Assembly (NCBI RefSeq): GCF_000378445.1
Contig: NZ_KB899752.1
Location: 1-25,196 of the forward strand
Direction: 5' to 3'
From: Deinococcus aquatilis DSM 23025
Lineage (GTDB): Bacteria; Deinococcota; Deinococci; Deinococcales; Deinococcaceae
Length of the DNA stretch: 25,196 bases
Shown: positions 1-8,722 of the stretch, piece by piece
How the letters are laid out: each line of letters opens with the position of its first letter
Numbering within the stretch: the stretch's first letter is position 1
Position numbers and translations under genes: made by a program
The notes under the pieces: model-generated
What the model was told of the DNA's origin: nothing
Databases searched by the model: none
The model's input: only the letters and a program-made list of their open reading frames with translations

Positions 1-112
<112 letters not shown>

Positions 113-232
113 GCTCCACTGCCTCCCTCTCAGGAGGCAGCTTGCTACTGTCTGCTCAAGGCAGACAGAATAATTTCTGCTTGCTCTCGCTCTTCTCACT
201 CGCTTGTCATGCACCGCGCCTCTCTTGAGGCT
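113..232 (-). other. 23S rRNA leader with two hairpins
   Basis: The transcribed leader upstream of the mature 23S end holds two short perfect inverted repeats: GCCTCC/GGAGGC at 121-138 (6-nt loop) and GTCTGC/GCAGAC at 150-166 (5-nt loop). They may take part in pre-23S folding or processing. The 3' trailer needed to judge a processing stem is outside the window. I saw no clear boxA antitermination element. Confidence 0.45.
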
Positions 233-237
233 CAGAG

Positions 238-266
238 AGATTACAGGGGATTCCCTCACCTGTCAA
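238..266 (-). promoter_or_regulatory. Probable promoter of the 23S rRNA unit
   Basis: On the minus strand a perfect -35 hexamer TTGACA lies at 266-261. It is followed 17 nt later by TAATCT (243-238), or 15 nt later by TGTAAT (245-240). This is the only consensus TTGACA -35 I found correctly placed in the window, as expected for a stable-RNA promoter. Transcription would start near 231 and give a leader of about 120 nt before the mature 23S end. The exact -10 register is uncertain. Confidence 0.65.
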
Positions 267-303
267 CCCCTTCCCTGCTCACCTCAACAGGCTAGGCTGA
301 GCC

Positions 304-1335
304 ATGTTTCGCCGCGACCCGCTAGATGCCGTGCTGAGCGACATTCGGAGCCTTCTAAGAGCCAATTTGACGCCGCTGTATCCCCTGCTCAGAGAGGTAT
401 ATGCACGGGGCGGTGTTCTGGGGGTGCGACATGAAGGACAGACTCTTCTGGTCGGCCTGAAACAGATTCGCAGCGACGAGATTTTTGAACTGGCAAGCGT
501 CACCAAGCCTTTCACTGCTGCTCTGGCAGGTGCTCTGGTACAGGCAGGCCGTCTGGAATGGACGGCACCGGTTGCGCGGTTGGGTGGGCCGTTGCGGCGG
601 CTTCCAGCTTCTCTTACGGCATTGACACTGGCGACACACACGGCTGGAGTGCCTGCCCATCCTTTTCGCACGGGGCTGACCGCTCTGACCCACTGGCACG
701 ATCCATATGCAGCAATGAGTGAACAGGCCGTGTTGAACAGTGTGAAGCGGTGGGCAAGCGCCAATTCGGTGACAAAAGCTGGTCAGCCATCACGTTTTCT
801 CTATTCCAATCTGGGTGCAGGTGCGCTGGCACTTGCCCTGGCGTCCGCCGCTGGTCAGCCCCCGAGTATTAACGGGTACGGCGCAGCCCTGGCCCAATAC
901 GTCACACAACCGCTTGAACTGCCGAGCATCACGCTGATGCCTCCGGAGCGCCACAGCACGGCTTACAGCCTGTTGGGGAGTACGCAGGCCACCCGGTTTG
1001 GCCCGCTGGCAGGGGCGGGCGGTCTGTACGGCACAGCACAGGATTTGCTGAACTTTGGAGCAGCCCACCTCAGCGGCGAAACGGGAACCCATTGGCAGAT
1101 GATGGAGCGGCCCCCTGGCCTGCCCGCACAGATCCACAGCGTCGCGCCGGGTTGGTTTCGGACTGGTGGGGCCATCTGGCACGGCGGTGTGGCACGGGGA
1201 ACACGCACAGCACTGGGGTTTTCTCCGCACAGCGGCACGGTGATCACGGTGCTGGCACGCGGCGGATTGGGCTGGGCCAGACGGGATGTGGTCACGGTGC
1301 TGTTGCTGCGACTGCTGGAGAGCACCAACCGCTGA
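304..1335 (+). CDS. Serine hydrolase of the beta-lactamase/class C penicillin-binding fold
   Basis: This 343-residue protein carries the three motifs of the beta-lactamase-related family (Pfam PF00144). They are SVTK at residues 65-68 (SxxK, with nucleophile Ser65 and Lys68), YSN at 167-169 (YxN), and HGG at 293-295 in place of KTG. Members include DD-peptidases, esterases and class C-like hydrolases, so the substrate cannot be told; resistance to beta-lactams should not be inferred. No convincing signal peptide is visible, which argues for a cytoplasmic esterase-like enzyme. The ATG at 304 follows a TAGGCT -10 box (293-298) by 5 nt, which suggests a leaderless or very short-leader mRNA. It is divergent from the 23S gene and stands alone. 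Confidence 0.85.
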   Translation: MFRRDPLDAVLSDIRSLLRANLTPLYPLLREVYARGGVLGVRHEGQTLLVGLKQIRSDEIFELASVTKPFTAALAGALVQAGRLEWTAPVARLGGPLRRLPASLTALTLATHTAGVPAHPFRTGLTALTHWHDPYAAMSEQAVLNSVKRWASANSVTKAGQPSRFLYSNLGAGALALALASAAGQPPSINGYGAALAQYVTQPLELPSITLMPPERHSTAYSLLGSTQATRFGPLAGAGGLYGTAQDLLNFGAAHLSGETGTHWQMMERPPGLPAQIHSVAPGWFRTGGAIWHGGVARGTRTALGFSPHSGTVITVLARGGLGWARRDVVTVLLLRLLESTNR

Positions 1336-1524
1336 TGGAATGATCGGGTTGTGATTCCCGGTCATCGGGAGAGCGTTGCATCTTCAGCAAACCTGCACCT
1401 CCTGGAGTGATTGCGGCTCGTTCTTCTGTATATGGTCTTTCAAGCGTGCGTCGTCAGATGGACTCCGCCAGGTCTGCCCCATTGTTTCAGTAAGCAGTAA
1501 CCATAAATCGCCTCAAGTTCGCAT
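1336..1524. other. Convergent intergenic stretch without a recognisable gene
   Basis: This is the non-coding stretch between the serine hydrolase stop and the operon terminator. It is less GC-rich than its surroundings. A 63-codon open frame starting at 1376 has no recognisable protein features and runs through the terminator, so I do not call it. Confidence 0.5.
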
Positions 1525-1561
1525 AAAAAAGACGAACCTTCTGACAGATTCGCCTTCTTTT
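1525..1561 (-). terminator. Rho-independent terminator of the envelope operon (partly bidirectional)
   Basis: On the minus strand a stem of about 13 bp, including G-T pairs, forms between 1561-1549 (GAAGGCGAA core) and 1536-1525 (TTCGTC running into a T6 tract), with a 12-nt loop. It starts 18 nt after the lipoprotein stop at 1580. On the plus strand the same element has one mismatch and ends in a T-rich run, so it may also stop transcription of the serine hydrolase, whose stop is 190 bp away. Confidence 0.65.
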
Positions 1562-1579
1562 GCCTGATGGCCAGACCTG

Positions 1580-2682
1580 TCAGGGCACCAGCCAGGTCAC
1601 GGCGCGGGCGTCATTGAGGCCGCCGAGAAGAGTTGCGGGCTGCCAGTTGCCCTGTTGCAGACCAAAAACCGTGTCGTAGCGGGTCAGGGCGAAAGGGGTC
1701 AGAGCGTAGAGATTGCCGTCGGGAGCCAGGGTCACGTCGCGCAGGCGGTCTATATATGCCACGATGGCGGCGTTTGCCCGCACCCCATCCCACAGGCGTA
1801 GCGGTTCGCTGGACGTGCCTGACACCGTATTGTCTCGCCAGGCGGCCAGAAGGGAGCGGTCACCGCTGGCATTGGTCCAGAGACGGTCTACCCGCTGCGC
1901 ACCGAAAGCGGCCACAGCCTGAGCGGCGTCGGGGAGTCCGGTGGAGCCGAGCGCCTGCACGCCTGTATCCGTGGCGGCCAGGAGAGAGGAGCCGTAGGGC
2001 GCGAGGTCTCGGATAGCGGGACTGGGTAGAGGCGTGGTTACGGTGGCAACCGGGTCGCCTACGGTGGCAGGTGCAGCCCGCAGTACCTCGCTGCCGCCGC
2101 CCAGTGCAGGTCGGGCGACCACAGCCGTATCGCCCAGCACGGCCAGCCGGATCGGAGGGGTGTCCAGACCAGGGATCGGGGGGGTAAAGGTAGGCAGGGT
2201 GGCCGTCCAGATCAGCGTGCCGTCGCTGCGGTAGAGGGCCAGTTGCTGGGCCGCATTGGGGCAGGCACTGAGGGTCAACAGTCGGTCACGGGCAGCGCTG
2301 GCCGCTGTGGTGGTCAGGCACACGGGCGAAAAAGGCAGCGCGGCAAAGGCCTGAGGCGTGGCCAGATTCACGTCCCGGCTTTCTATGCCCCCCGCCAGTG
2401 TCAGGGCTGTGCGCGTGCCTCCCGGTAACGTATCCAGACTGACGCCGCCTGTGACCGGCACCGTGACCTCGGTGGGAGCGGGTTGACCCGCAATGCCGCC
2501 CGTGGTGACCGTGCGCAAAGTCGCGCCGCCATCGGTCAGAACCGCCAGCCGGAGCGTGGGCGAACCTTCTTCGGTACCGGTGCAGGCGGCCAGCAGCAGA
2601 GGGAGCAATCCCAGAGCCAGAGATTTCGGGCCGAGGGTCTTGAGGGTTTTTCTCCGTGCTGGACTGACTGAGCGTGGGGCAT
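1580..2682 (-). CDS. Predicted lipoprotein, probably beta-propeller-like; start out of frame by 1 nt
   Basis: The long frame encodes an exported lipoprotein. A hydrophobic stretch SLALGLLPLLL is followed by the lipobox LAAC, then about 340 residues rich in short beta-like segments (for example APDGNLYALT and GDTAVVARP), suggesting a propeller. The family is not recognised. The frame has no ATG, GTG or TTG near the signal peptide; its open part runs far upstream into the end of the previous gene. An ATG at 2682 in the next frame gives the N-terminus MPHAQSVQHGEK. It would join perfectly to TLKTLGPKSLALG if the A5 run at 2647-2651 held six A's or the ribosome slipped back by one. The product would then be about 367 residues. 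It lies about 155 bp after the LptD-like gene and ends the operon. Confidence 0.7.
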
Positions 2683-2837
2683 GGTCAGTGACGAGTGCAG
2701 AGAACGTACTTGTAGAAGCTGCACCTTGGCCGGGATGTGGGCTTCTACCCTCCCCACACTCTCTGACCCTCTTTTGACTGCCCGGACGCTGCGTAGATTT
2801 GAGTTTCAAAACAATCACCTCTGAGAAACGGAACAGT

Positions 2838-5800
2838 TCAGCGGGCGCCCGGCAACAGCGTGGGGAGCGGCGTGAGGCCACCCGAGCCGATGTCGAACAG
2901 CGGGTAGTTGGTGCTGCCGGGTAGCCCGATGGCGAGGCGGTAGCGCTGGATGCTCAGGTCGATTTCGGCCTGAATGGCCCAGCAGCAGCGGTCGATGGTG
3001 AGGCCGATGACTGGGGCCAGCGGCGTGGGATTCAGGCGCACGCCATCTTGCCAGGTGAATGTCTGGCGCAGGCTGGCCGTCAGGTACGCACCGGGTTTGG
3101 AGCCGTTGCCCAGGGCCAGCCCCAGCTTCAGCGGGTTCAGGACCAGACTGTCGGTCGCCTTGTCGTCGGGGAAGGTTCCGCTGCGCGTGCGGTTGTAATT
3201 GGCCGTGCCGGAAAGTGAAAGACGGGTGCCAAACTGCCAGTCGGCGGTCAGGTCGGCGCGGGCCAGTTCGGTGCGTGGCTGATCCAGCCCCTTGACGTTC
3301 AGCACGCCCGCTATGCCAATGCTCTGGCCCGGACGGGTGGTTCTCAGACTGGCGCTGAGGGTCGGGCGTGTCCAGCCGAACCGCGCCACATCGAAGGGGC
3401 CGCCGTAGGTCACCTGCCAGTTGGTGGCCTGCCCTGCCACGGTGCCCGCACTGAAGGTCAAGGTGCCGCTCTCCTTGGTGGTGGCGGGCTGATTGATCTG
3501 AAGATCGTGGGCCGTGGACAGCGTGTAGGCCCCGCGCCAGGTCAGGCTAGCGGCTCCGGTCAGGCGGGGGGTGGCCTGCACCGACGAGATGGCGGCATCG
3601 GTGGGAAAATTCAGTGTTTCGCGGGCGCTGACGGTAAAAGGATTGAGAACCGTGTCGCGCGTCCCAGTCGCGTTGAACTCTGCGCCGATCACACTGATAT
3701 TGGGTGTCTGGACGGCGTGCGTGGCGAACACGTTGAAATTGTTGGTTCGCACGTCGCCTGTCACGGTGGCCCGCACGGTAAAGGGCGAGTAGCCCCCGGA
3801 GCGGCTGTAGCCCCCAGTCGCAGAAAGCGCGAGGTTGGGCGCGGGCCACAGGCGGCGAATAGGCGCGGGAGCAGGCGTCGGAGTGACAGTGTTGGTGGTG
3901 GTGGTCACTGTACTGGTGTTGGTCGCCGTGCTGGTAGTGGTAGGTGTGCCGCTGGGAGCTGTGCTGGACGTTGCGGGTGGAGCTGGCGTGGTCTGGGGTG
4001 CGGTCTGGGTCGCCGCCACAGTTGGATTGACAACCTCCTGACCCGTTCGCCCCTGGTTGCCGCTCTGAACGGCATTCGCCCGGTTCGCCGCCGCGATCTG
4101 CTCGTCGCTACGCGGATCGCTGAGCGTGATGGAGTAATTGGCGCTCTCCACCTCTCCGGTATAGAAATTGTGCGCCAGAGAGGCCGAGACACTGAGTGGC
4201 ACCCGGTTGACCGACAGGTTGAAGGTGGCGGGAGTCTGCGCTTCGGGGCCGAGCATCAGGTCGCGGGTGAGCGAGACGCCGAAACTCACGTCTTTGACTG
4301 GAACGGTGCTGATGGTGAGACCAATAGGCGCACTGATGCGGCGGCCCGGCAGGGCGTCGAAGGCGAAGGGACTCGTGCCCTCGATGCGGGTATACGCCCC
4401 GCTGACCGTGAAGGTGTTGGTGGTATTCCAGCGCTGGGTCAGTTGAGCGCCCAGATTCAGCTGTACGGTTCTGGCTCCGGTGCCGTAGTAACGCCCGGTG
4501 AAGGTATTGGTGAGGATCAGGTCGGCATTCGTCCACGGTTTGGCGCTGTAGGCGAGGCTGTGCTGCTCTTCTATCCGGGAGGTGGAAATGTTGATGCCCT
4601 GCAACGTGGCGCTGCGCGACAGAGGATTGCTCTGGGCGGTGTATTGCCCCACGGTGAATTTGAAATCGGTGCTGAGACCGCCCTGCACGTAAGGTTTGGG
4701 ATCGACGACCACTTCCGGTTGTTTGAGTGGCGTGGTCAGCCGCGTGACCCCCTCCGGGCCGTAACGGTCCACGTAGCTGAACTGTCCAGTAAACAGCGGA
4801 TATTCCACGTTGACGCCGAAATTGACGTTGGTGACGCCGCGCTCCGGGTCGGTCGAGGCACGCCCCAGATCGCTGCGGGTCACGGTCAGGCTGTAATCGA
4901 GGTCGCGCACAGCGGTCACGAGCGGAATGCGGCCTTTGGCACTGAAATTAATGTCCAGATCGGAGCCGGGCTGCTGCGTGCCGTCGGAGAGGAAGGGGCG
5001 CGGGTTGCTCAGGACGTACAGATTCAGGCGGTCTATGAACGGGAGCGGCTGATATGAACGCAGCGACACGCCGACGCCGAAGCTGGGGCTGCGGTTCTGG
5101 TAGTAGCGCAGTAAGGTCGTGCCCAACGTGGTCGAACCGATGCTGAAGGGCAGATCGGCTTCCACGGTGTAGCCGTCCTGCGCCGCCTGACCGATCGACA
5201 GGCGCGGCTGGCGTTCGGGATCGTTGAGGGGCAGCACCAGCACGGGCAGATACAGCACCGGGAAATCGGCCAGCAGCAACTGGGCACGGTAGGCCACGAG
5301 GCGGTCTCCGGGATACACGATCAGGCGTTCGGCGCGGAAGGCGTAGTCGTTGGGCGTGCGGCCACACTTGGCGCAGGGCGTGAAATAGCCGCCCGTGGCC
5401 CGCAGTTGCCCCGGAATCCGGTCCACTTCCGATCCGCGAATCTCCAGATCGGCGTCGCTGATCAGCACGTCCTGGCCGGTCAGTTCCTCGGTTCCCAGAT
5501 CCACGACTAGGTTTTCTCCGGTCAATGTCTGCGCGTCAGAGGCCGAAAAGTAGCTGGCCCTTCCCACCAGCGTCAGCGTGCGCCGGGTGCGGTTGTATTC
5601 CACGCGCAGGGCCTTGACGATGTCGTCATCGACCCGCAGTTCTACACCCGATTCGCCTGTCCCGCCGATCAGCACGAGTTCCTGACCATCCAGTTGCCGC
5701 AGTTCGAGAGTATCGGCGCTGATGATCTTGACAGTGCGGGCCTCTGCACCACCCAGCAGGCCGCCCAACGTGAGGGCCGCGCCCAAGATCAGGCCAGCCA

Positions 5801-5861
5801 GTCGGCCATTCAGGAGGCCTTTCCTGCGTCTGACCGTACCGGACGCGCTGGCCCGTTTCAT
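2838..5861 (-). CDS. LptD/OstA-like outer-membrane beta-barrel protein
   Basis: This 1007-residue protein has a signal peptide (cleavage near residue 41, after GGAEA). An OstA/LptA-like beta-jellyroll spans about 42-160. The LptD hallmark segment follows: CAKCGRTPNDYAF at 163-175, then a PGD block and a PVLYLPVLVLPL block to about 212. A long barrel-like region full of alternating beta strands runs to the end and includes CCW at 959-961. The Cys163/Cys166 and Cys959/Cys960 pairs match the N- and C-terminal cysteine sites of LptD. A Thr/Pro-rich linker (about 610-670) interrupts the barrel region. The ATG overlaps the upstream TGA (ATGA), so translation is probably coupled to the SpoIID-like gene. 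Deinococci are generally held to lack classical LPS, so the cargo is unknown; I leave the symbol blank. Confidence 0.85.
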   Translation of the reverse strand: MKRASASGTVRRRKGLLNGRLAGLILGAALTLGGLLGGAEARTVKIISADTLELRQLDGQELVLIGGTGESGVELRVDDDIVKALRVEYNRTRRTLTLVGRASYFSASDAQTLTGENLVVDLGTEELTGQDVLISDADLEIRGSEVDRIPGQLRATGGYFTPCAKCGRTPNDYAFRAERLIVYPGDRLVAYRAQLLLADFPVLYLPVLVLPLNDPERQPRLSIGQAAQDGYTVEADLPFSIGSTTLGTTLLRYYQNRSPSFGVGVSLRSYQPLPFIDRLNLYVLSNPRPFLSDGTQQPGSDLDINFSAKGRIPLVTAVRDLDYSLTVTRSDLGRASTDPERGVTNVNFGVNVEYPLFTGQFSYVDRYGPEGVTRLTTPLKQPEVVVDPKPYVQGGLSTDFKFTVGQYTAQSNPLSRSATLQGINISTSRIEEQHSLAYSAKPWTNADLILTNTFTGRYYGTGARTVQLNLGAQLTQRWNTTNTFTVSGAYTRIEGTSPFAFDALPGRRISAPIGLTISTVPVKDVSFGVSLTRDLMLGPEAQTPATFNLSVNRVPLSVSASLAHNFYTGEVESANYSITLSDPRSDEQIAAANRANAVQSGNQGRTGQEVVNPTVAATQTAPQTTPAPPATSSTAPSGTPTTTSTATNTSTVTTTTNTVTPTPAPAPIRRLWPAPNLALSATGGYSRSGGYSPFTVRATVTGDVRTNNFNVFATHAVQTPNISVIGAEFNATGTRDTVLNPFTVSARETLNFPTDAAISSVQATPRLTGAASLTWRGAYTLSTAHDLQINQPATTKESGTLTFSAGTVAGQATNWQVTYGGPFDVARFGWTRPTLSASLRTTRPGQSIGIAGVLNVKGLDQPRTELARADLTADWQFGTRLSLSGTANYNRTRSGTFPDDKATDSLVLNPLKLGLALGNGSKPGAYLTASLRQTFTWQDGVRLNPTPLAPVIGLTIDRCCWAIQAEIDLSIQRYRLAIGLPGSTNYPLFDIGSGGLTPLPTLLPGAR

Positions 5862-7159
5862 TGGCTGACCCAGGAAGACGGAAGGGAATGGGCAGCAAAG
5901 ACGTTCACGGGTGCAGACGGAGGCAAGGTCGGCTGGGGCAAAACAGGCTGTGGCAGCGCCCGCTGGAGCGCCAGCACGGGCCGCCCGGTCTCACCCCTTC
6001 CGGCGTCGGCCAGCGCACTGAGCGACGTACCGGGGTAATAAAAGCCCAGCACATGGAGATGGTCGTAACCCTGCCGCGCCAGCCCCAACGCCCCGTACTG
6101 CGAGAGGCCGACGCCGTGGCCCGCGCCCGCACCCTCCACGATCAGGGGATTCAGGCCCGAGAGGGTGGCCCGGCTGCTGACCGCGCCCAGCGAACGCACG
6201 AAGCCGCCTGCATCGGCACCGGAAACGCGGGCCACCCCCGACGCCCCCGAAAAGGTGATGTCCTGCGGCCTGCCCGACGCACTCAGACTGGTCACGGTGA
6301 CGGTCTGAAGGGTGCCGACGCGCACGCCGTAGCGCCCCGCCACCTCCTGCACCTTGCTCAGCGGCACCTCCAGACGCCACCGCGCACGCGGGCCACCCGC
6401 CGAGAAGGGGTCGGCTTTGGCGGTCAAGTAGGGCACGTCTTTGCCCCAGACCTCGGCGCTGGAGGCCGTAAACCCACCGGAATCGCTGGAAAAGTAGGTA
6501 CTGGCCGCCTTGGCCGCATAGGCCACGACCTGTCCGGCAGTGGCAGTGATGGCGGCGTCGGTGGCCGGTTTCTCGGAGGCGATTCCGGTGTAGACCTGAC
6601 AGCTCTCGGTGGCGCAGGTATCGAAGGGTAGGGCCGGATTCACGCGGGCAGCCACGTAGGTACGGGCAATCACGGCCTGAGCCGCCAGCGCCGCAGCAGG
6701 CCAGGAACTGGGCATCTCGGACGGCACCACGCCGCGCAGATAGTCTTCGACGTTGACGACGTTGATGGCCTGCACGCCGCCCCGCTCGGTTCTGAGGAAC
6801 ACACCGCCCCGGTAGGCCTTGCCGCCGATTTCTACGACGCTGCCGGGAGTGGGGGGCAGATACAGCGTGGCGTTGCCGGAATCCTGCCCATTGAGCGTGA
6901 GCCGTGCGCCTGCGCCGCTGCCCTTCACGCCCACGCGCCACGCATCGAACTGCAGGGGCGCGGGTGTGGGGACGCCGGGATTGACCGTCAGGGGCGCTAC
7001 CGGAGCCGGAGCGGCGGCCACCGGAACCCGCACCGTCAGGCTGGGCGCAGCCAGTACCAGCACGCGCACATTCAGGGCCGAGGCCACAGGAATGCAAAGC
7101 AACCCCCCCAACACCAGGGCGTAGGAGGGCAGCCGGGAAGAGAAACGCGGTGCAGACAT
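5858..7159 (-). CDS. SpoIID/LytB-type lytic transglycosylase, exported
   Basis: The protein, 433 residues from the ATG at 7159, belongs to the SpoIID/LytB family that cleaves peptidoglycan glycan strands. An N-terminal hydrophobic signal segment is present. The signature VEDYLRGVVPSEMP places the likely catalytic Glu at 148, followed by AAQAVIARTYV. C182 and C187 (CATESCQVYTG) match the metal-site cysteines, and YFSSDSGG and GHGVGLSQYGA (about 347-357) follow. A start nine codons upstream is possible, but a TATACT -10 box (7173-7168) lies 8 nt before the ATG at 7159, favouring that start. It is the first gene of the operon with the LptD-like protein and lipoprotein, suggesting a role in making room in, or remodelling, the cell wall around envelope assembly. 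Confidence 0.88.
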   Translation of the reverse strand: MSAPRFSSRLPSYALVLGGLLCIPVASALNVRVLVLAAPSLTVRVPVAAAPAPVAPLTVNPGVPTPAPLQFDAWRVGVKGSGAGARLTLNGQDSGNATLYLPPTPGSVVEIGGKAYRGGVFLRTERGGVQAINVVNVEDYLRGVVPSEMPSSWPAAALAAQAVIARTYVAARVNPALPFDTCATESCQVYTGIASEKPATDAAITATAGQVVAYAAKAASTYFSSDSGGFTASSAEVWGKDVPYLTAKADPFSAGGPRARWRLEVPLSKVQEVAGRYGVRVGTLQTVTVTSLSASGRPQDITFSGASGVARVSGADAGGFVRSLGAVSSRATLSGLNPLIVEGAGAGHGVGLSQYGALGLARQGYDHLHVLGFYYPGTSLSALADAGRGETGRPVLALQRALPQPVLPQPTLPPSAPVNVFAAHSLPSSWVSQ

Positions 7160-7167
7160 GTGGGGCG

Positions 7168-7173
7168 AGTATA
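7168..7173 (-). promoter_or_regulatory. -10 box of the SpoIID-LptD-lipoprotein operon
   Basis: TATACT on the minus strand is 8 nt upstream of the ATG at 7159. No TTGACA-like -35 is visible. Transcription would begin at or near the start codon. Confidence 0.55.
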
Positions 7174-7419
7174 CGCAGCCACCCATCGGAGGGCCATGAG
7201 AAAGCTCGGCTATGGGGCACAGGTCAGGGGGAACAGTCCAGGGAGCGAGATCTGAACTCGTTGATCACTGCGGCTCTTCCGCTCACGTTCTACGGGTTCC
7301 ACCGGGGCAGAGGGAAACTGCTTTGGCCCGAGTCTGTCATCAGTTCTCAGCTTTTTAAACCTCTGACCCCTGGACGCCCACACCACGACCCACAGCCCAA
7401 ACACTGCCATCATGCACCC

Positions 7420-8673
7420 ATGACGGCAACGGCGGCAGGACAGGTCTGGGCACATGTCGGGCAGGCATTTGCTCCGCCTGACGGGACACAGACCCGGTAC
7501 GACATCGTGGTGATCGGGGCCGGACGGATGGGCGCGGCCTGTACGCTGTACCTGAGGCAATTGATGCCGCATTCAAAGCTGCTGCTGGTCGAGCAGGGCG
7601 GCCTGCCCAACGAGGAAGGCGCGACGATTCTGGCGGCAGGGGTGTGGACGGTGCAGGACATTCCCACCGGGGAAGACGGCCCCACCTGGCAGGCCAAAGC
7701 AGACTGGACACGGGCACAACTGGCTGCCCAGGACGGCATTCAGTTTCAGGAGCGCCCGCTGCTGAGCCTGCATGCGCAACAGGGGCCGGGATGTCTGCCG
7801 ACTGCCGAGGCTCTGGCCGCGTATCCAGATTCACTGGCCCTGCTGGACACCGACGAACTTCCTTTCGCTCGGCCTGACCTGAGGGCGGCCACCTACAGGC
7901 CCGGTGCGCTGGCCGCAGCTCAGGCGGGAGCAGCGGTGGGGGCCGGAGCCGACCTGATGCTGAATACCCAGGCCCATCTGATTCCCGGCGGCGTGCGCCT
8001 GGACCGCCTCACCGTGACCAATACCCACCAGATCGTGACCCACGAAACGCACACCGTCCGGGCCGGGTTCGTGGTGGTGGCTGCCGGAGCAGAGGGGCCG
8101 GAGCTGCTGGAACAGGGCCTCGGTATTCACACGACCCACGCCCGGGCCTACCGCCAGACGCCGCGCCTGAATGCGCCCAGCGACGGCAGGTCTGTGGGCA
8201 GCACCTCTGATGACGGGAGCGGGACCGACCTCTCCCCCGTTCTGCGTGTGCCTGTGTGCAGCGCGGGCAGTCTGACCCTGCGGCCCCAGAACGGCGGTTA
8301 TACGCTGTACCCGCACATTCATCACCGCGATCCGCACGGCTACGCGCCCACCGGGGGCCGCCTGACCGGAGTGCCTGTGGGCCTGCGCCGCGAAACGCTG
8401 GAAGACCTGGTGGGCCTGATCGACGCCCTCCCGGTGCTGGGAACGGAAGCGCTGGAAACGGGCCGCAGCCTGGCCGATGTACCGGGCGCGTGGCTGGCCC
8501 TGCCGGGGGGCCGCACCGACGCGCCGCCCCAGCATCAGCGCCTGATGCCGGACGTATCGCTGCTGCTGGGTGGCCCACTGGCCGACACGTTTGGGCTGGC
8601 GACCGCATTTGATCTGGCGGCAGATTGGGCAGGTGTGGAGGGAAGACCCTGGGACGAGGCTGGGAGTTTTTAG
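7420..8673 (+). CDS. FAD-dependent oxidoreductase of the DAO (amino-acid oxidase) type
   Basis: This 417-residue protein has an N-terminal Rossmann dinucleotide-binding motif, GAGRMG at residues 33-38, with the beta-strand-ending acidic residue of LLLVEQG near 58. It also has a second FAD-contact segment (FVVVAAGAEGP) and a C-terminal GGPLADTFGLATAFDLAADW typical of DAO-family flavoenzymes (sarcosine, glycine or D-amino-acid oxidase-like). The substrate is unknown. The frame is open upstream to 7150, but that part overlaps the divergent gene's promoter and looks non-coding. The ATG at 7420 is the only sensible start, and no clear Shine-Dalgarno or TANNNT box precedes it. It stands alone, convergent with the phosphoesterase that follows. 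Confidence 0.8.
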   Translation: MTATAAGQVWAHVGQAFAPPDGTQTRYDIVVIGAGRMGAACTLYLRQLMPHSKLLLVEQGGLPNEEGATILAAGVWTVQDIPTGEDGPTWQAKADWTRAQLAAQDGIQFQERPLLSLHAQQGPGCLPTAEALAAYPDSLALLDTDELPFARPDLRAATYRPGALAAAQAGAAVGAGADLMLNTQAHLIPGGVRLDRLTVTNTHQIVTHETHTVRAGFVVVAAGAEGPELLEQGLGIHTTHARAYRQTPRLNAPSDGRSVGSTSDDGSGTDLSPVLRVPVCSAGSLTLRPQNGGYTLYPHIHHRDPHGYAPTGGRLTGVPVGLRRETLEDLVGLIDALPVLGTEALETGRSLADVPGAWLALPGGRTDAPPQHQRLMPDVSLLLGGPLADTFGLATAFDLAADWAGVEGRPWDEAGSF

Positions 8674-8698
8674 GGCATCTGGGAGAAAGGCTGTGTGG

Positions 8699-8714
8699 TG
8701 CTGACTGAGCAGCA
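8699..8714. terminator. Short hairpin between convergent genes
   Basis: TGCTG and CAGCA pair around a 6-nt loop in the 49-bp gap between the convergent oxidoreductase and phosphoesterase genes. There is no U tract, so its role as a terminator is only suggested by position. Confidence 0.3.
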
Positions 8715-8722
8715 TCTATTGC

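Noticed and set aside
113..303. tRNA or 16S rRNA gene upstream of 23S
   Set aside because: There is no cloverleaf or 16S 3'-end sequence; the space is too short and contains the promoters.
304..1335. Antibiotic-resistance beta-lactamase
   Set aside because: The SxxK/YxN motifs show only the fold; there is no signal peptide and the third motif is HGG, so an esterase-like role is at least as likely.
1376..1567. 63-codon plus-strand frame
   Set aside because: It ends inside the terminator and has no start signal or protein-like pattern.
3507..5057. 516-codon open frame on the plus strand
   Set aside because: It lies wholly antisense to the LptD-like gene, is Gly/Arg-rich with no recognisable domain, and is the usual shadow of a high-GC gene.
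2838..5861. Evidence for classical LPS
   Set aside because: An LptD-like barrel alone does not show LPS; no lipid A gene is in the window.
7831..8715. 294-codon minus-strand frame over the FAD oxidoreductase gene
   Set aside because: Its composition is typical of an antisense shadow, while the plus-strand frame has clear FAD motifs.
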